This document shows positions 10,306 through 18,604 of a stretch of DNA of 64,000 nucleotides, piece after piece. Each line of letters begins with the position of its first letter. The stretch's first letter is position 1. The notes below the pieces were generated by a model, which was not told where the DNA came from, did no database searches, and worked only from the letters and a program-made list of their open reading frames with translations. Made by a program: the position numbers and the translations under genes. The DNA comes from Pseudomonas sp. PB106 (GTDB taxonomy: Bacteria; Pseudomonadota; Gammaproteobacteria; Pseudomonadales; Pseudomonadaceae): positions 1 through 64,000 of the forward strand of contig NZ_RWIM01000111.1 of the NCBI RefSeq assembly GCF_009764645.1, given 5' to 3'.

Positions 10306-10602
10306 TCAGAGTGGGGCGATGCCCTCGACGATAATGATCTCCGCCCTCGCCCATTCTTCGCGATAACTTTTCGCATCTTGGTACGCCGCCGAGTGGTAGC
10401 ACGCCACAGCCTTCTCATAGCTCTCGAACTCGATCACCACGCTGCGCTGCGGCGTCTCGCGCCCTTCCATCGCCTCGCTGCGTCCGCCTCTGGCGAGAAA
10501 CTTCGCGCCAAACGCGGCGAAGGCTGCCGGCGCACGCTGGGTGTATTGGCTGTAGTGATCGGCATCGGCTATATCGACATGAGCAATCCAGTACGCCTTC
10601 AT
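10306..10602 (-). CDS. DUF1330 protein
   Basis: A 98-residue DUF1330-family protein of the dimeric alpha/beta ferredoxin-like fold (MKAYWIAHVDIADADHYSQY, FGAKFLARGG, VVIEFESYEKAVACYHS). Small proteins of this fold act as monooxygenases or stand-alone lactone and decarboxylation enzymes in other pathways, but no catalytic residues can be assigned here. It is transcribed divergently from ribBX, and the shared TGGTATACCA operator at 10630 lies between the two, so it probably belongs to the same regulon. Confidence 0.8.
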   Translation of the reverse strand: MKAYWIAHVDIADADHYSQYTQRAPAAFAAFGAKFLARGGRSEAMEGRETPQRSVVIEFESYEKAVACYHSAAYQDAKSYREEWARAEIIIVEGIAPL

Positions 10603-10612
10603 AGTGACCTCT

Positions 10613-10640
10613 TTGCTGATTTTGTATTATGGTATACCAA
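10613..10640. promoter_or_regulatory. Shared GntR-type operator TGGTATACCA between DUF1330 and ribBX
   Basis: TGGTATACCA lies at 10630-10639, 31 bases before the ribBX start. TTGCTG at 10613-10618 is 16 bases before TACCAA, the same geometry as at the other copies. The sequence TATTATGGTATACCAATAT is shared almost exactly with the site at 52524. Confidence 0.7.
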
Positions 10641-10670
10641 TATATTTCCAACGAACCCTGAGAGTCCAGC

Positions 10671-11780
10671 ATGGCCTTCAACAGCATCGAAGAAATCATC
10701 GAAGATTATCGCCTCGGCAAAATGGTTTTGCTGGTCGATGACGAAGACCGCGAAAACGAAGGCGACCTGTTGCTGGCCGCCGACCGTTGCACGCCTGAGG
10801 CGATCAGCTTTATGGCCCGAGAGGCGCGTGGGCTGATTTGCCTGACCCTGACCGACGAACATTGCCAGCGTTTGGGCCTGGAGCAAATGGTCCCGGCCAA
10901 CGGCAGCGTGTTCAGCACCGCGTTCACCGTGTCGATTGAAGCGGCGGTCGGCGTGACCACCGGCATCTCGGCGGCGGATCGCGCTTGCACCGTTGCAGCG
11001 GCCGTTGCGCCGAATGCCCGCGCTGAAGACCTGGTGCAGCCGGGCCATATCTTCCCGCTGCGCGCCAAGGAAGGTGGCGTGCTGACCCGCGCCGGCCATA
11101 CCGAAGCGGGTTGCGATCTGGCGCGCCTGGCCGGTTTCACCCCGGCTTCGGTGATTGTCGAAGTGATGAACGATGACGGCACCATGGCCCGTCGCCCGGA
11201 TCTCGAAGTGTTTGCGCGTAAGCATGGGATCAAGATCGGCACCATCGCCGACCTGATCCACTATCGCCTGAGCACCGAACACACCATCGAGCGAATTGGC
11301 GAACGCGAGCTGCCGACGGTGCATGGCACGTTCCGTTTGATCACCTTTGAGGATCGCATCGAGGGCGGCGTGCACATGGCGATGGTCATGGGCGATTTGC
11401 GCCGTGAAGAGCCAACGCTGGTGCGCGTGCACGTGATTGATCCGCTGCGGGATCTGGTTGGCGCCGAGTACAGCGGGCCGACCAACTGGACGTTGTGGGC
11501 CGCTTTGCAACGGGTCGCTGCCGAGGGGCACGGAGTTGTCGTGGTGCTGGCCAATCATGAATCGTCGCAGGCGCTGCTGGAACGGGTGCCGCAATTGACC
11601 CAGCCGCCGCGGCAGTTCAGCCGTTCGCAATCGCGGATTTATTCGGAGGTCGGGACTGGGGCGCAGATTTTGCAGAATCTTGGGGTTGGCAAATTGCGCC
11701 ATCTCGGCCCGCCGCTCAAGTACGCCGGGTTGACCGGTTATGACCTGGAAGTGGTCGAAAGCATCCCCTTCACCGAATAA
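10671..11780 (+). CDS. ribBX: RibB (DHBP synthase) fused to a degenerate RibA-like domain
   Basis: A 369-residue RibBA homologue. The N-terminal half (about 1-205) is a complete 3,4-dihydroxy-2-butanone 4-phosphate synthase with the acidic metal loop [11 protein letters not shown] (23-33) and the RAGHTEA motif near 143-149. The C-terminal half (about 206-369) aligns with GTP cyclohydrolase II but lacks its zinc-binding SECLTGD and cysteine pair: the stretch near 250-266 reads [17 protein letters not shown]. Cyclohydrolase activity should therefore be lost, as in the RibBX type. It makes the four-carbon precursor of riboflavin. Its operator and its placement among FMN-dependent genes suggest a dedicated flavin supply for the monooxygenase; the housekeeping rib genes would be elsewhere. 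Confidence 0.9.
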   Translation: MAFNSIEEIIEDYRLGKMVLLVDDEDRENEGDLLLAADRCTPEAISFMAREARGLICLTLTDEHCQRLGLEQMVPANGSVFSTAFTVSIEAAVGVTTGISAADRACTVAAAVAPNARAEDLVQPGHIFPLRAKEGGVLTRAGHTEAGCDLARLAGFTPASVIVEVMNDDGTMARRPDLEVFARKHGIKIGTIADLIHYRLSTEHTIERIGERELPTVHGTFRLITFEDRIEGGVHMAMVMGDLRREEPTLVRVHVIDPLRDLVGAEYSGPTNWTLWAALQRVAAEGHGVVVVLANHESSQALLERVPQLTQPPRQFSRSQSRIYSEVGTGAQILQNLGVGKLRHLGPPLKYAGLTGYDLEVVESIPFTE

Positions 11781-11803
11781 CCCACGCCGAACACAAACCC
11801 AAA

Positions 11804-11895
11804 TGTAGGAGTGAGCCTGCTCGCGATAGCGGTGTGACATTCAACAATGATGTTGGCTGATACACCGCTATCGCGAGCAGGCTCACTCCTACAGG
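11804..11895. repeat. REP-type inverted repeat (TGTAGGAG family)
   Basis: Outer arms TGTAGGAGTGAGCCTGCTCG and complement, with GATACACC inside. It occupies the first part of the 320-base gap between ribBX and the ABC transporter; the second part holds the promoter and operator at 11970-12010. Confidence 0.85.
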
Positions 11896-11969
11896 GGTTT
11901 TGCATTTCAGATTCATTTCTTCGAACCACAAAAAAGGACAGCCGCCAGATAACCGGTAAGGCAAAGTGC

Positions 11970-12010
11970 TTGCACAAAGTTTGGAATACCATAATATGAT
12001 ATTCCATAGA
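11970..12010 (+). promoter_or_regulatory. Promoter and operator (TGGAATACCA) of the PotD-like ABC operon
   Basis: TTGCAC (11970-11975), a 16-base spacer and TAATAT (11992-11997) form a good sigma-70 promoter, and the operator TGGAATACCA (11982-11991) sits between them. A further inverted half (ATATTCCA) follows. The block CAAAGTTTGGAATACC and the following ATAATATG recur exactly, on the other strand, before the NCS1 permease at 49650-49677, which argues that both transporters respond to one repressor. Confidence 0.75.
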
Positions 12011-12100
12011 CCGGACACTCCAACGAACGTCCATCTACTGCTCCCGATAGGCGGGCAACAACGCAAGCCCGCTCAAAAACACAACAATGAGGGCGTGAAC

Positions 12101-13126
12101 ATGGTGTTGAACAAAGCTGCAACCGCGATCTTTTTTGCGGGACTGCTCAGCGTCACCGGCCAGGCTGCAATGGCTGCCGAAAGCGTGAATTTTGTCAGCT
12201 GGGGCGGAAGCACCCAGGATGCGCAGAAACAGGCCTGGGCCGATCCGTTCAGCAAGGCTAGCGGCATCACCGTCGTGCAGGACGGCCCGACCGACTACGG
12301 CAAACTCAAAGCCATGGTCGAAAGCGGCAACGTGCAGTGGGACGTGGTCGATGTCGAAGCCGATTTCGCCCTGCGCGCCGCTGCTGAAGGCCTGCTCGAA
12401 CCCCTCGATTTCAAAGTCATCCAGCGCGACAGGATCGACCCGCGTTTCGTCAGCGATCACGGCGTCGGCTCGTTCTTCTTCTCCTTCGTCCTCGGCTACA
12501 ACGAGGGCAAGCTCGGCGCCAACAAGCCGCAGGACTGGAGCGCCCTGTTCGACACCAAAACCTATCCCGGCAAACGCGCCCTCTACAAATGGCCAAGCCC
12601 AGGCGTGCTCGAACTGGCGCTGCTGGCCGATGGCGTAGCCGCCGACAAGCTCTACCCGCTGGATCTCGATCGCGCCTTCAAGAAACTCGACACCATCAAG
12701 AAAGACATCGTCTGGTGGGGCGGCGGCGCGCAGTCGCAGCAACTGCTGGCGTCCGGTGAAGCGAGCATGGGCCAGTTCTGGAACGGTCGTATTCACGCCC
12801 TGCAAGAAGACGGCGCGCCGGTCGGCGTGAGCTGGAAACAGAACCTGGTCATGGCCGACATTCTGGTGATTCCAAAGGGCTCGAAAAACAAGGACGCGGC
12901 GATGAAGTTCCTGGCCAGTGCCAGCAGCGCCAAAGGCCAGGCCGATTTCTCCAACCTGACCGCCTACGCCCCGGTCAACCTCGACAGTGTGGAGCGTCTG
13001 GATTCGACGCTGGCCCCCAACCTGCCGACTGCCTACGCTAAGGATCAGATCACTCTTGATTTCGCGTACTGGGCCAAAAATGGCCAAGCCATCGCGACAC
13101 GGTGGAACGAATGGCTGGTCAAATGA
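12101..13126 (+). CDS. PotD-family periplasmic solute-binding protein
   Basis: A 341-residue periplasmic binding protein of the polyamine (PotD/PotF) type with a signal peptide cut near AMA at residue 25. Typical segments are NFVSWGGSTQ, VQWDVVDVEAD, LEPLDFKVI and GVSWKQNLVM. The ATG at 12101 follows a GAGGGCG stretch. It overlaps the first permease gene by four bases (ATGA) and heads a complete potDBCA-like ABC operon. Because its promoter carries the operator shared with the flavin monooxygenase genes, the ligand may be a cationic or zwitterionic nitrogen compound of that pathway and not a polyamine. That is inference from context. Confidence 0.88.
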   Translation: MVLNKAATAIFFAGLLSVTGQAAMAAESVNFVSWGGSTQDAQKQAWADPFSKASGITVVQDGPTDYGKLKAMVESGNVQWDVVDVEADFALRAAAEGLLEPLDFKVIQRDRIDPRFVSDHGVGSFFFSFVLGYNEGKLGANKPQDWSALFDTKTYPGKRALYKWPSPGVLELALLADGVAADKLYPLDLDRAFKKLDTIKKDIVWWGGGAQSQQLLASGEASMGQFWNGRIHALQEDGAPVGVSWKQNLVMADILVIPKGSKNKDAAMKFLASASSAKGQADFSNLTAYAPVNLDSVERLDSTLAPNLPTAYAKDQITLDFAYWAKNGQAIATRWNEWLVK

Positions 13127-14070
13127 AAATGGCGGCCACCGCGTCCCGTCCCTCCACTGCCACCGGGAGCGCGACCAGCGCTGCCGGCTCGGCCCACGGA
13201 ACACAGGCGGTTGCGATGCAGCAAGCCCCGTCCCTCAGACAACGCTGGCGCGGCGCCGGCAACCTCGCCCCGGCGCTGCTGTTCATCGGCCTGTTCTTTC
13301 TGGCGCCGTTGATTGGCCTGCTGTTGCGCGGCGTGCTCGAACCGACGCCGGGCCTTGGCAACTATGAACAACTGTTCGCCAACTCGGCCTATGCCCGGGT
13401 GCTGCTCAACACCTTTTCGGTGGCCGGGCTGGTGACGCTGTTCAGCCTGCTGCTGGGCTTCCCGCTGGCCTGGGCGATCACTCTGGTGCCGCGCGGCTGG
13501 GGTCGCTGGATCCTCAACATCGTGCTGTTGTCGATGTGGACCAGCCTGCTCGCCCGCACCTATTCGTGGCTGGTGCTGCTGCAAGCCTCGGGCGTGATCA
13601 ACAAGGCCTTGATGGCGATGGGCATCATCGATCAGCCGCTGGAAATGGTGCACAACCTCACTGGCGTAGTGATCGGCATGAGCTACATCATGATCCCGTT
13701 CATCGTGCTGCCGTTGCAGGCGACCATGCAGGCCATCGACCCGATGATCCTGCAGGCCGGCTCGATCTGCGGCGCCAGTCCGTGGACCAACTTCTTCCGG
13801 GTGTTCCTGCCGCTGTGCCGGCCAGGTCTGGCCTCCGGTGGCTTGATGGTGTTCGTGATGTCGCTCGGTTACTACGTGACCCCGGCGCTGCTCGGCGGGG
13901 CGCAGAACATGATGCTGCCGGAGTTCATCATTCAGCAGGTGCAATCGTTCCTCAACTGGGGTCTGGCCAGTGCCGGCGCCGCGTTGCTGATCGCGATCAC
14001 TCTGGTGCTGTTCTACTTCTACCTGAAGCTTCAGCCGGAATCCCCGGTTGGCGCCAGTAACGCGAGGTAA
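13123..14070 (+). CDS. PotB-like ABC permease
   Basis: A 315-residue inner-membrane permease with six predicted helices and the EAA-like loop ICGASPWTNFFRVFLPLCRPGL near residue 215. The first 35 residues are an Ala/Ser/Thr-rich extension before the first helix. The start at 13123 is set by the ATGA overlap with the binding-protein gene; 13102 is a weaker alternative. It works as one half of the membrane channel with the gene that follows six bases later. Confidence 0.88.
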   Translation: MKMAATASRPSTATGSATSAAGSAHGTQAVAMQQAPSLRQRWRGAGNLAPALLFIGLFFLAPLIGLLLRGVLEPTPGLGNYEQLFANSAYARVLLNTFSVAGLVTLFSLLLGFPLAWAITLVPRGWGRWILNIVLLSMWTSLLARTYSWLVLLQASGVINKALMAMGIIDQPLEMVHNLTGVVIGMSYIMIPFIVLPLQATMQAIDPMILQAGSICGASPWTNFFRVFLPLCRPGLASGGLMVFVMSLGYYVTPALLGGAQNMMLPEFIIQQVQSFLNWGLASAGAALLIAITLVLFYFYLKLQPESPVGASNAR

Positions 14071-14076
14071 GCCGAC

Positions 14077-14886
14077 ATGCTCCTGACCCCCAATGCGATG
14101 AGCCGCCGCATGCGTTTCGGCTTGTATGCAACCACCGGGCTGATCGGTCTGTTCCTGCTGTTGCCGATCGTGTTCATCGTGCTGCTGTCGTTCGGCTCGT
14201 CGCAGTGGCTGGTATTCCCGCCGCCGGGCTGGACGCTGAAATGGTACGGCCAGTTCTTCTCCAACCCTGACTGGATGAACGCTGCCGCGGCCAGCCTCAA
14301 GGTTGCCGTACTGACCACAATCTTTGCGGTTGCCCTCGGTCTGCCAACGGCGTTTGCGCTGGTGCGCGGACGTTTTCCCGGCCGGGAAATGCTCTACGGC
14401 CTGTTCACCCTGCCGATGATCGTGCCGTTGGTGATCATCGCCGTGGCGGTGTACGCGCTGTTCCTCAAGCTCGGTTACACCGGGACGATGTTCGCCTTCG
14501 TGGTCAGCCATGTGATCGTCGCGCTGCCGTTCACCATCATCTCGATCATCAACTCGCTGAAGCTGTTCGATCAGTCGATTGAAGACGCGGCGGTGATCTG
14601 CGGTGCCTCGCGCCTGCAAGCAGTGTTCAAGGTGACGTTCCCGGCGATTCGTCCGGGGATGGTCGCCGGCGCCCTCTTCGCCTTCCTGGTTTCGTGGGAC
14701 GAAGTGGTACTCAGCGTGATGATGGCCAGCCCGACTCTGCAAACCCTTCCCGTGAAAATGTGGACCACCTTGCGCCAGGACCTGACGCCAGTGATCGCCG
14801 TCGCTTCGACGTTGCTGATCGGCTTGTCTGTTTTGGTCATGGTCATCGCCGCCGCATTGCGCCGGCGCAACGAAATCAGCGCTTGA
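14077..14886 (+). CDS. PotC-like ABC permease
   Basis: A 269-residue permease with six predicted helices. The EAA-like coupling loop VICGASRLQAVFKVTFPAI lies near 170-188. It follows PotB by six bases and precedes the ATPase gene by 16. It forms the second half of the channel. Length and order match the polyamine and opine transporter subfamily. Confidence 0.88.
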   Translation: MLLTPNAMSRRMRFGLYATTGLIGLFLLLPIVFIVLLSFGSSQWLVFPPPGWTLKWYGQFFSNPDWMNAAAASLKVAVLTTIFAVALGLPTAFALVRGRFPGREMLYGLFTLPMIVPLVIIAVAVYALFLKLGYTGTMFAFVVSHVIVALPFTIISIINSLKLFDQSIEDAAVICGASRLQAVFKVTFPAIRPGMVAGALFAFLVSWDEVVLSVMMASPTLQTLPVKMWTTLRQDLTPVIAVASTLLIGLSVLVMVIAAALRRRNEISA

Positions 14887-14902
14887 GCGCCAGGAGTACG
14901 AC

Positions 14903-16057
14903 ATGAGTGCCGTGATCAAAGACGCCTCCCAGCAGACCGACAAACCCCTGGTCAGCCTGCGCAATCTGAACAAGCACTACGGCGACTTCGCCGCCGTCGA
15001 CAACATCTCGCTGGACATCAAGGACGGCGAGTTCCTGACCTTCCTCGGCTCCAGCGGCTCGGGCAAAAGCACCACGCTGTCGATGCTCGCCGGATTCGAA
15101 ACGCCGAGCAGCGGCGAGATCCTCGTCAACGGTGAATCGCTGGTCAATGTGCCGCCGCACAAGCGCGACATCGGCATGGTGTTCCAGCGTTACTCGCTGT
15201 TCCCGCATCTGTCGGTGCGCGACAACATCGCCTTTCCTTTGGCGATTCGCAAACTCGCGACGGCTGAGCGTGAAAAGCGCGTCGATGCGATGCTGAAACT
15301 GGTGCAGCTTGAGCAGTTCGCCCATCGCCGCCCTTCGCAACTGTCTGGCGGCCAGCAACAACGTGTCGCCATCGCTCGCGCTTTGGTTTACGAGCCGCGC
15401 ATTCTGCTGATGGACGAACCACTCGGTGCCTTGGATAAAAAGCTGCGCGAGGATCTGCAGGATGAGCTCCGCCAACTGCATCGTCGTCTGGGCATCACCA
15501 TCGTTTACGTGACCCACGACCAGGAAGAAGCCATGCGTTTGTCGCAGCGCATCGCGATTTTCAGTCACGGCAAGATTGTTGGATTGGGCAGCGGTTACGA
15601 CCTTTATCAGAACCCGCCAAATGCGTTTGTCGCTTCGTTCCTGGGTAACTCGAACTTCCTCAAGCTCAAGGCGCAGGGCAATGCGGCGGCATCGTTTGAA
15701 GGGCAGTCATTGTCGATTCGCCTGACCGCTGGGTTGCGCACCGATCAGGATGTTTTGCTGATGGTGCGCCCGGAAAAGGCACTGGCGTTGAGCGTATCGC
15801 AGGCGATCAGCGAACCGCTGCCATCGGGGTGGAACGAGGTGTCAGCGAAGGTCGTGGAGGTGTTGTTTCTCGGTGAGAGTCAGACCTGCAGCGTGGTCAC
15901 CTCGGGCGGCACCTCAATGACGGTTAAAGCACTGTCAGCCGCCGGCATGCCGCTCAAGGCTGGCGATCCGGTGCAAGTGCGCTGGGCCACCGCTGATGCT
16001 TGCGTCTACACCGAATGGACCGAAAGCGACCTCAACAAAGCCGCCGGCTCCCACTGA
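14903..16057 (+). CDS. PotA-like ABC ATPase
   Basis: A 384-residue ATP-binding subunit: Walker A GSSGSGKST at 49-57, signature LSGGQQQR near 146-153, Walker B ILLMDEP near 165-171, switch His in VTHDQEEAM, then a C-terminal TOBE domain (about 280-375) as usual for PotA. It is the last gene of the operon and is followed by a REP element. It energises import by the two permeases. Confidence 0.9.
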   Translation: MSAVIKDASQQTDKPLVSLRNLNKHYGDFAAVDNISLDIKDGEFLTFLGSSGSGKSTTLSMLAGFETPSSGEILVNGESLVNVPPHKRDIGMVFQRYSLFPHLSVRDNIAFPLAIRKLATAEREKRVDAMLKLVQLEQFAHRRPSQLSGGQQQRVAIARALVYEPRILLMDEPLGALDKKLREDLQDELRQLHRRLGITIVYVTHDQEEAMRLSQRIAIFSHGKIVGLGSGYDLYQNPPNAFVASFLGNSNFLKLKAQGNAAASFEGQSLSIRLTAGLRTDQDVLLMVRPEKALALSVSQAISEPLPSGWNEVSAKVVEVLFLGESQTCSVVTSGGTSMTVKALSAAGMPLKAGDPVQVRWATADACVYTEWTESDLNKAAGSH

Positions 16058-16062
16058 ACCCC

Positions 16063-16158
16063 CCTGTAGGAGCTGCCGCAGGCTGCGATCTTTTGATCTT
16101 GCCGTTAAAAACAAGATCAACAGATCGCAGCCTCGTTTCACTCGACAGCTCCTACAGG
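16063..16158. repeat. REP-type inverted repeat (TGTAGGAGCTGCCG family)
   Basis: Outer arms CCTGTAGGAGCTGCCGCAGG and CGACAGCTCCTACAGG, with the inner pair GATCTTTTGATCTTG and ACAAGATCAACAGATC. A near copy is at 19502-19595 and a diverged copy at 40746-40843. A further TGTGGGAGCAGGCTCACTCC half follows near 16171. Confidence 0.85.
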
Positions 16159-16243
16159 AATGCATTCCAAATGTGGGAGCAGGCTCACTCCTACAATTGA
16201 ACCGTGTTTGCGCCTCAGGGCCGCGGTGGCACTTTTTTTGATC

Positions 16244-16969
16244 TCAAGGCGCGACCGTCACATCGCCCTGTCCACTCTCGGCCAGCGCTGCAGCGACAAA
16301 CCCCTCGGCCTTCTTGCGCTCGACAAACGCCCGCACATACGCCGCGCCTGCCTCTCGCCCACGGGGCACCGCCATGGCCTGGCGAATCGCCGTGAACTCG
16401 CCGTCCAGCACGCGATAGCGCGCGTCGGCGTTCGCCACTTTCTGCAATGGCTGACGGACACCGGCGGCGGCATCCAGGTGTTGCTCGATAAACAGGTCAA
16501 CGGCACCCGCCGAGGTTTCGGCACGCTCCAATTGTGCGTGCTGCAGCGTGCGACTGAGGAACAGGTCGTAGGCTGCGCCTTTGCCAACGGCCAGTCGCAA
16601 TCCTGGCTGATCGAGATCCTCGACGTTGCGATACGGTGCCTGCGCTTCGATCAGATAAGTCCCTTCAATGATCACGTACGGCTCGCTGAACGCGATCTGC
16701 GCTTCACGCACCGGCTCGATCGCAAGAAACGCCAGATTCCATACGCCCTCTTCCAACGCCGCGAAGACCTTGCCCGCCGCATCAAAGGTGCGCATCTCCA
16801 ATTCGACACCCAACTCGGCAGCCAATGCTTTGGCCAATGCCACCGAAACACCCTGCGGCGCACCGTCCGCCCCGCGCTGTGCCAGCACCGGGTTGCCAAA
16901 ATTGATGGCGGCATGCAGCACGCCGTCGGGCGCGAGATCGGCCATTACGGCCGGGGTGATTGCACTCAT
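16244..16969 (-). CDS. Solute-binding protein family 3-like protein without a signal peptide
   Basis: A 241-residue protein with the SBP_bac_3 fold (amino-acid binding type): DGVLHAAINFGNPVLAQ, GAPQGVSVALAKALAAELGV, EEGVWNLAFLAIEPVREAQI, FSEPYVIIEGTYLI. The N-terminus is MSAITPAVMADLAPDGV with no hydrophobic segment, and a ribosome site GGGAG precedes the ATG, so the protein is predicted to be cytoplasmic. No permease or ATPase is adjacent. Family-3 folds have been recruited as enzymes (for example cyclohexadienyl dehydratase), so an enzymatic or sensory role is possible. The gene shares its strand with the TetR gene upstream, but there is no evidence of a joint function. Confidence 0.75.
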   Translation of the reverse strand: MSAITPAVMADLAPDGVLHAAINFGNPVLAQRGADGAPQGVSVALAKALAAELGVELEMRTFDAAGKVFAALEEGVWNLAFLAIEPVREAQIAFSEPYVIIEGTYLIEAQAPYRNVEDLDQPGLRLAVGKGAAYDLFLSRTLQHAQLERAETSAGAVDLFIEQHLDAAAGVRQPLQKVANADARYRVLDGEFTAIRQAMAVPRGREAGAAYVRAFVERKKAEGFVAAALAESGQGDVTVAP

Positions 16970-17050
16970 AGTGTTGCTCCCTGATCGGATAAAAAGTCAG
17001 TGTGCGTCGTAGCTGACACTGTCGAGGACACAACACGCAGCGCGTAAGCC

Positions 17051-17626
17051 TTATGTCGGTGCCTGACAGGCACTCAAGTGTTCCAGCGCCCGACGCGTCA
17101 CCGCATCGATGTAAGCCGCGTCACCATAGACCCGCGCCAGCAGAATCGCCCCCTCGTAATCCGCCACCCATTGTCGAGCGGTCAGCAAGGCTTGTCCCTC
17201 ATCGACCTGGCCTTCCAGCAAATGCGCAAACGCCTTGGCCCATGCATCGAAAAAGCCGCGAATCGGCTCCAGCAATTCACTTTTACCGTACGCCGCATCG
17301 ACCGCCACCACGCCCATCAGGCAACCAATCGAGTCATCCTGAAACAGCCGCGCAGCCTTGCGGCCCATTTTGCTCAGGCGTTCTTGTGGCGTGAGTTTTT
17401 CGTCGAAGGCCACGGCAAACAAGGTCTGGTTGATGACTTGATGCGTCCAGTCGAGCACGTCACGCAGCAAGGCCTCCTTGTTCGGATAGTGGTGATAGAA
17501 CGAAGCCTTGGTAAAGCCACAAGCGGACGCAAGCACGTCCATGGTGGTGCCATGATAGCCAAGGCGCTTGAAGGTATTGGCGCACCGCAGAAGCAGCTCT
17601 TCACGGGGGATTTTCAACGGTCGCAC
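17051..17626 (-). CDS. TetR-family transcriptional repressor
   Basis: A 191-residue TetR protein. The helix-turn-helix is at about 10-50 (LLLRCANTFKRLGYHGTTMD, LASACGFTKASFYHHYPNKE); the rest is the ligand-binding domain. I chose the GTG at 17626 because AGGAAA lies six bases before it and the extension upstream has no homology character. It is divergent from the enoyl-CoA hydratase-like gene, with an imperfect palindrome between them, so it probably represses that gene and the hydrolase after it, and itself. Confidence 0.85.
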   Translation of the reverse strand: MRPLKIPREELLLRCANTFKRLGYHGTTMDVLASACGFTKASFYHHYPNKEALLRDVLDWTHQVINQTLFAVAFDEKLTPQERLSKMGRKAARLFQDDSIGCLMGVVAVDAAYGKSELLEPIRGFFDAWAKAFAHLLEGQVDEGQALLTARQWVADYEGAILLARVYGDAAYIDAVTRRALEHLSACQAPT

Positions 17627-17720
17627 GAGTATTTCCTGATCCGGATAACTGGCGGTGATTCTATGACATAAGCCTGCCCTTCTCAATTTGACGGTTACCA
17701 ACTGTTCGTTTAGTTTCTAT

Positions 17721-17742
17721 TTACCGAACAGATGGTCAGTAA
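17721..17742. promoter_or_regulatory. Candidate TetR operator
   Basis: TTACCGAAC-AGAT-GGTCAGTAA is an imperfect inverted repeat (complement of the right arm is TTACTGACC). A second inverted pair CTGTTCG (17702) / CGAACAG (17725) overlaps it. It lies in the 149-base divergent gap between the TetR and crotonase genes, and its form matches known TetR sites. Confidence 0.5.
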
Positions 17743-17775
17743 CTGGCCGCCGACAAAAAATCAGGGAAAGCAGAG

Positions 17776-18573
17776 ATGAACGAAGCCAACAGTGGCCCCG
17801 GCCGAGTCACCCGCGAACAACGCGGTCAGTTGTTTTTGATCGGTCTGGATCGCGCCGGCAAACGCAACGCATTCGACAGTGCAATGCTGACGGACCTGGC
17901 ATTGGCCATCGGCGAGTATGAGCGCAATGACGAACTGCGCTGCGCCGTGCTGTTCGCGCATGGCGAGCACTTCACCGCAGGCCTGGACTTGATGGAGCTG
18001 ACGCCGAAACTGGTGTCAGGCGCCTTCAAGTATCCTGAAGAAGGCATCGACCCATGGGGCGTTTCCAAACCGCGCAGGCGTAAACCGGTGGTGGTTGCCA
18101 TTGAAGGCATTTGCTGGACGGCGGGCATCGAATTGATGCTCAACGCCGACATCAGCATTGCCGCCACCAATGCCCGTTTCGCTCATCTGGAAGTGTTGCG
18201 CGGGATCTCACCCGCCGGCGGTTCCACCGTGCGCTTTACCCGCGCAGCGGGCTGGACCGCCGCCATGCGCTACATGCTCACGGGGGAAGAGTTCGATGCC
18301 ACTGCCGCCCTGCACATGCGCCTGCTGACCGAAGTGGTCGCACCCGGCCAGACTCTGGCACGCGCCATCGAATACGCCGAACGCATTGTCAAGGCTGCGC
18401 CTCTGGCGATTCAGGCGACGCTGCAATCGGCGTTTCTGGCGCAGGATCAGGGAGACGATGCGGCGCTGTCGAAGCTTGATGAACAACTGCTGGCCCTGAT
18501 CAAAACCGAGGATGTCCGCGAAGGCGTCATGGCGATGATGCAAAAGCGCGAACCGCAGTTCAAAGGTCGCTGA
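17776..18573 (+). CDS. Enoyl-CoA hydratase/isomerase family protein
   Basis: A 265-residue crotonase-fold enzyme. The CoA oxyanion segments are FAHGEHFTAGLDLMEL and LEVLRGISPAGGSTVRFTRA; the Gly-Gly in PAGGST corresponds to the second oxyanion site, while the usual catalytic Glu pair is not clear, so the reaction could be isomerisation or hydrolysis as well as hydration. It is followed after 31 bases by a frameshifted alpha/beta hydrolase gene and is divergent from a TetR gene. Confidence 0.85.
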   Translation: MNEANSGPGRVTREQRGQLFLIGLDRAGKRNAFDSAMLTDLALAIGEYERNDELRCAVLFAHGEHFTAGLDLMELTPKLVSGAFKYPEEGIDPWGVSKPRRRKPVVVAIEGICWTAGIELMLNADISIAATNARFAHLEVLRGISPAGGSTVRFTRAAGWTAAMRYMLTGEEFDATAALHMRLLTEVVAPGQTLARAIEYAERIVKAAPLAIQATLQSAFLAQDQGDDAALSKLDEQLLALIKTEDVREGVMAMMQKREPQFKGR

Positions 18574-18604
18574 AGGCTTTGCTCAACTCACTCGGAACAA
18601 TTTC

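Noticed and set aside
13045..14973. A 642-codon minus-strand frame opposite the ABC permease genes
   Set aside because: It is antisense to well-supported PotB- and PotC-like genes and shows Gln/Arg/His-rich shadow composition.
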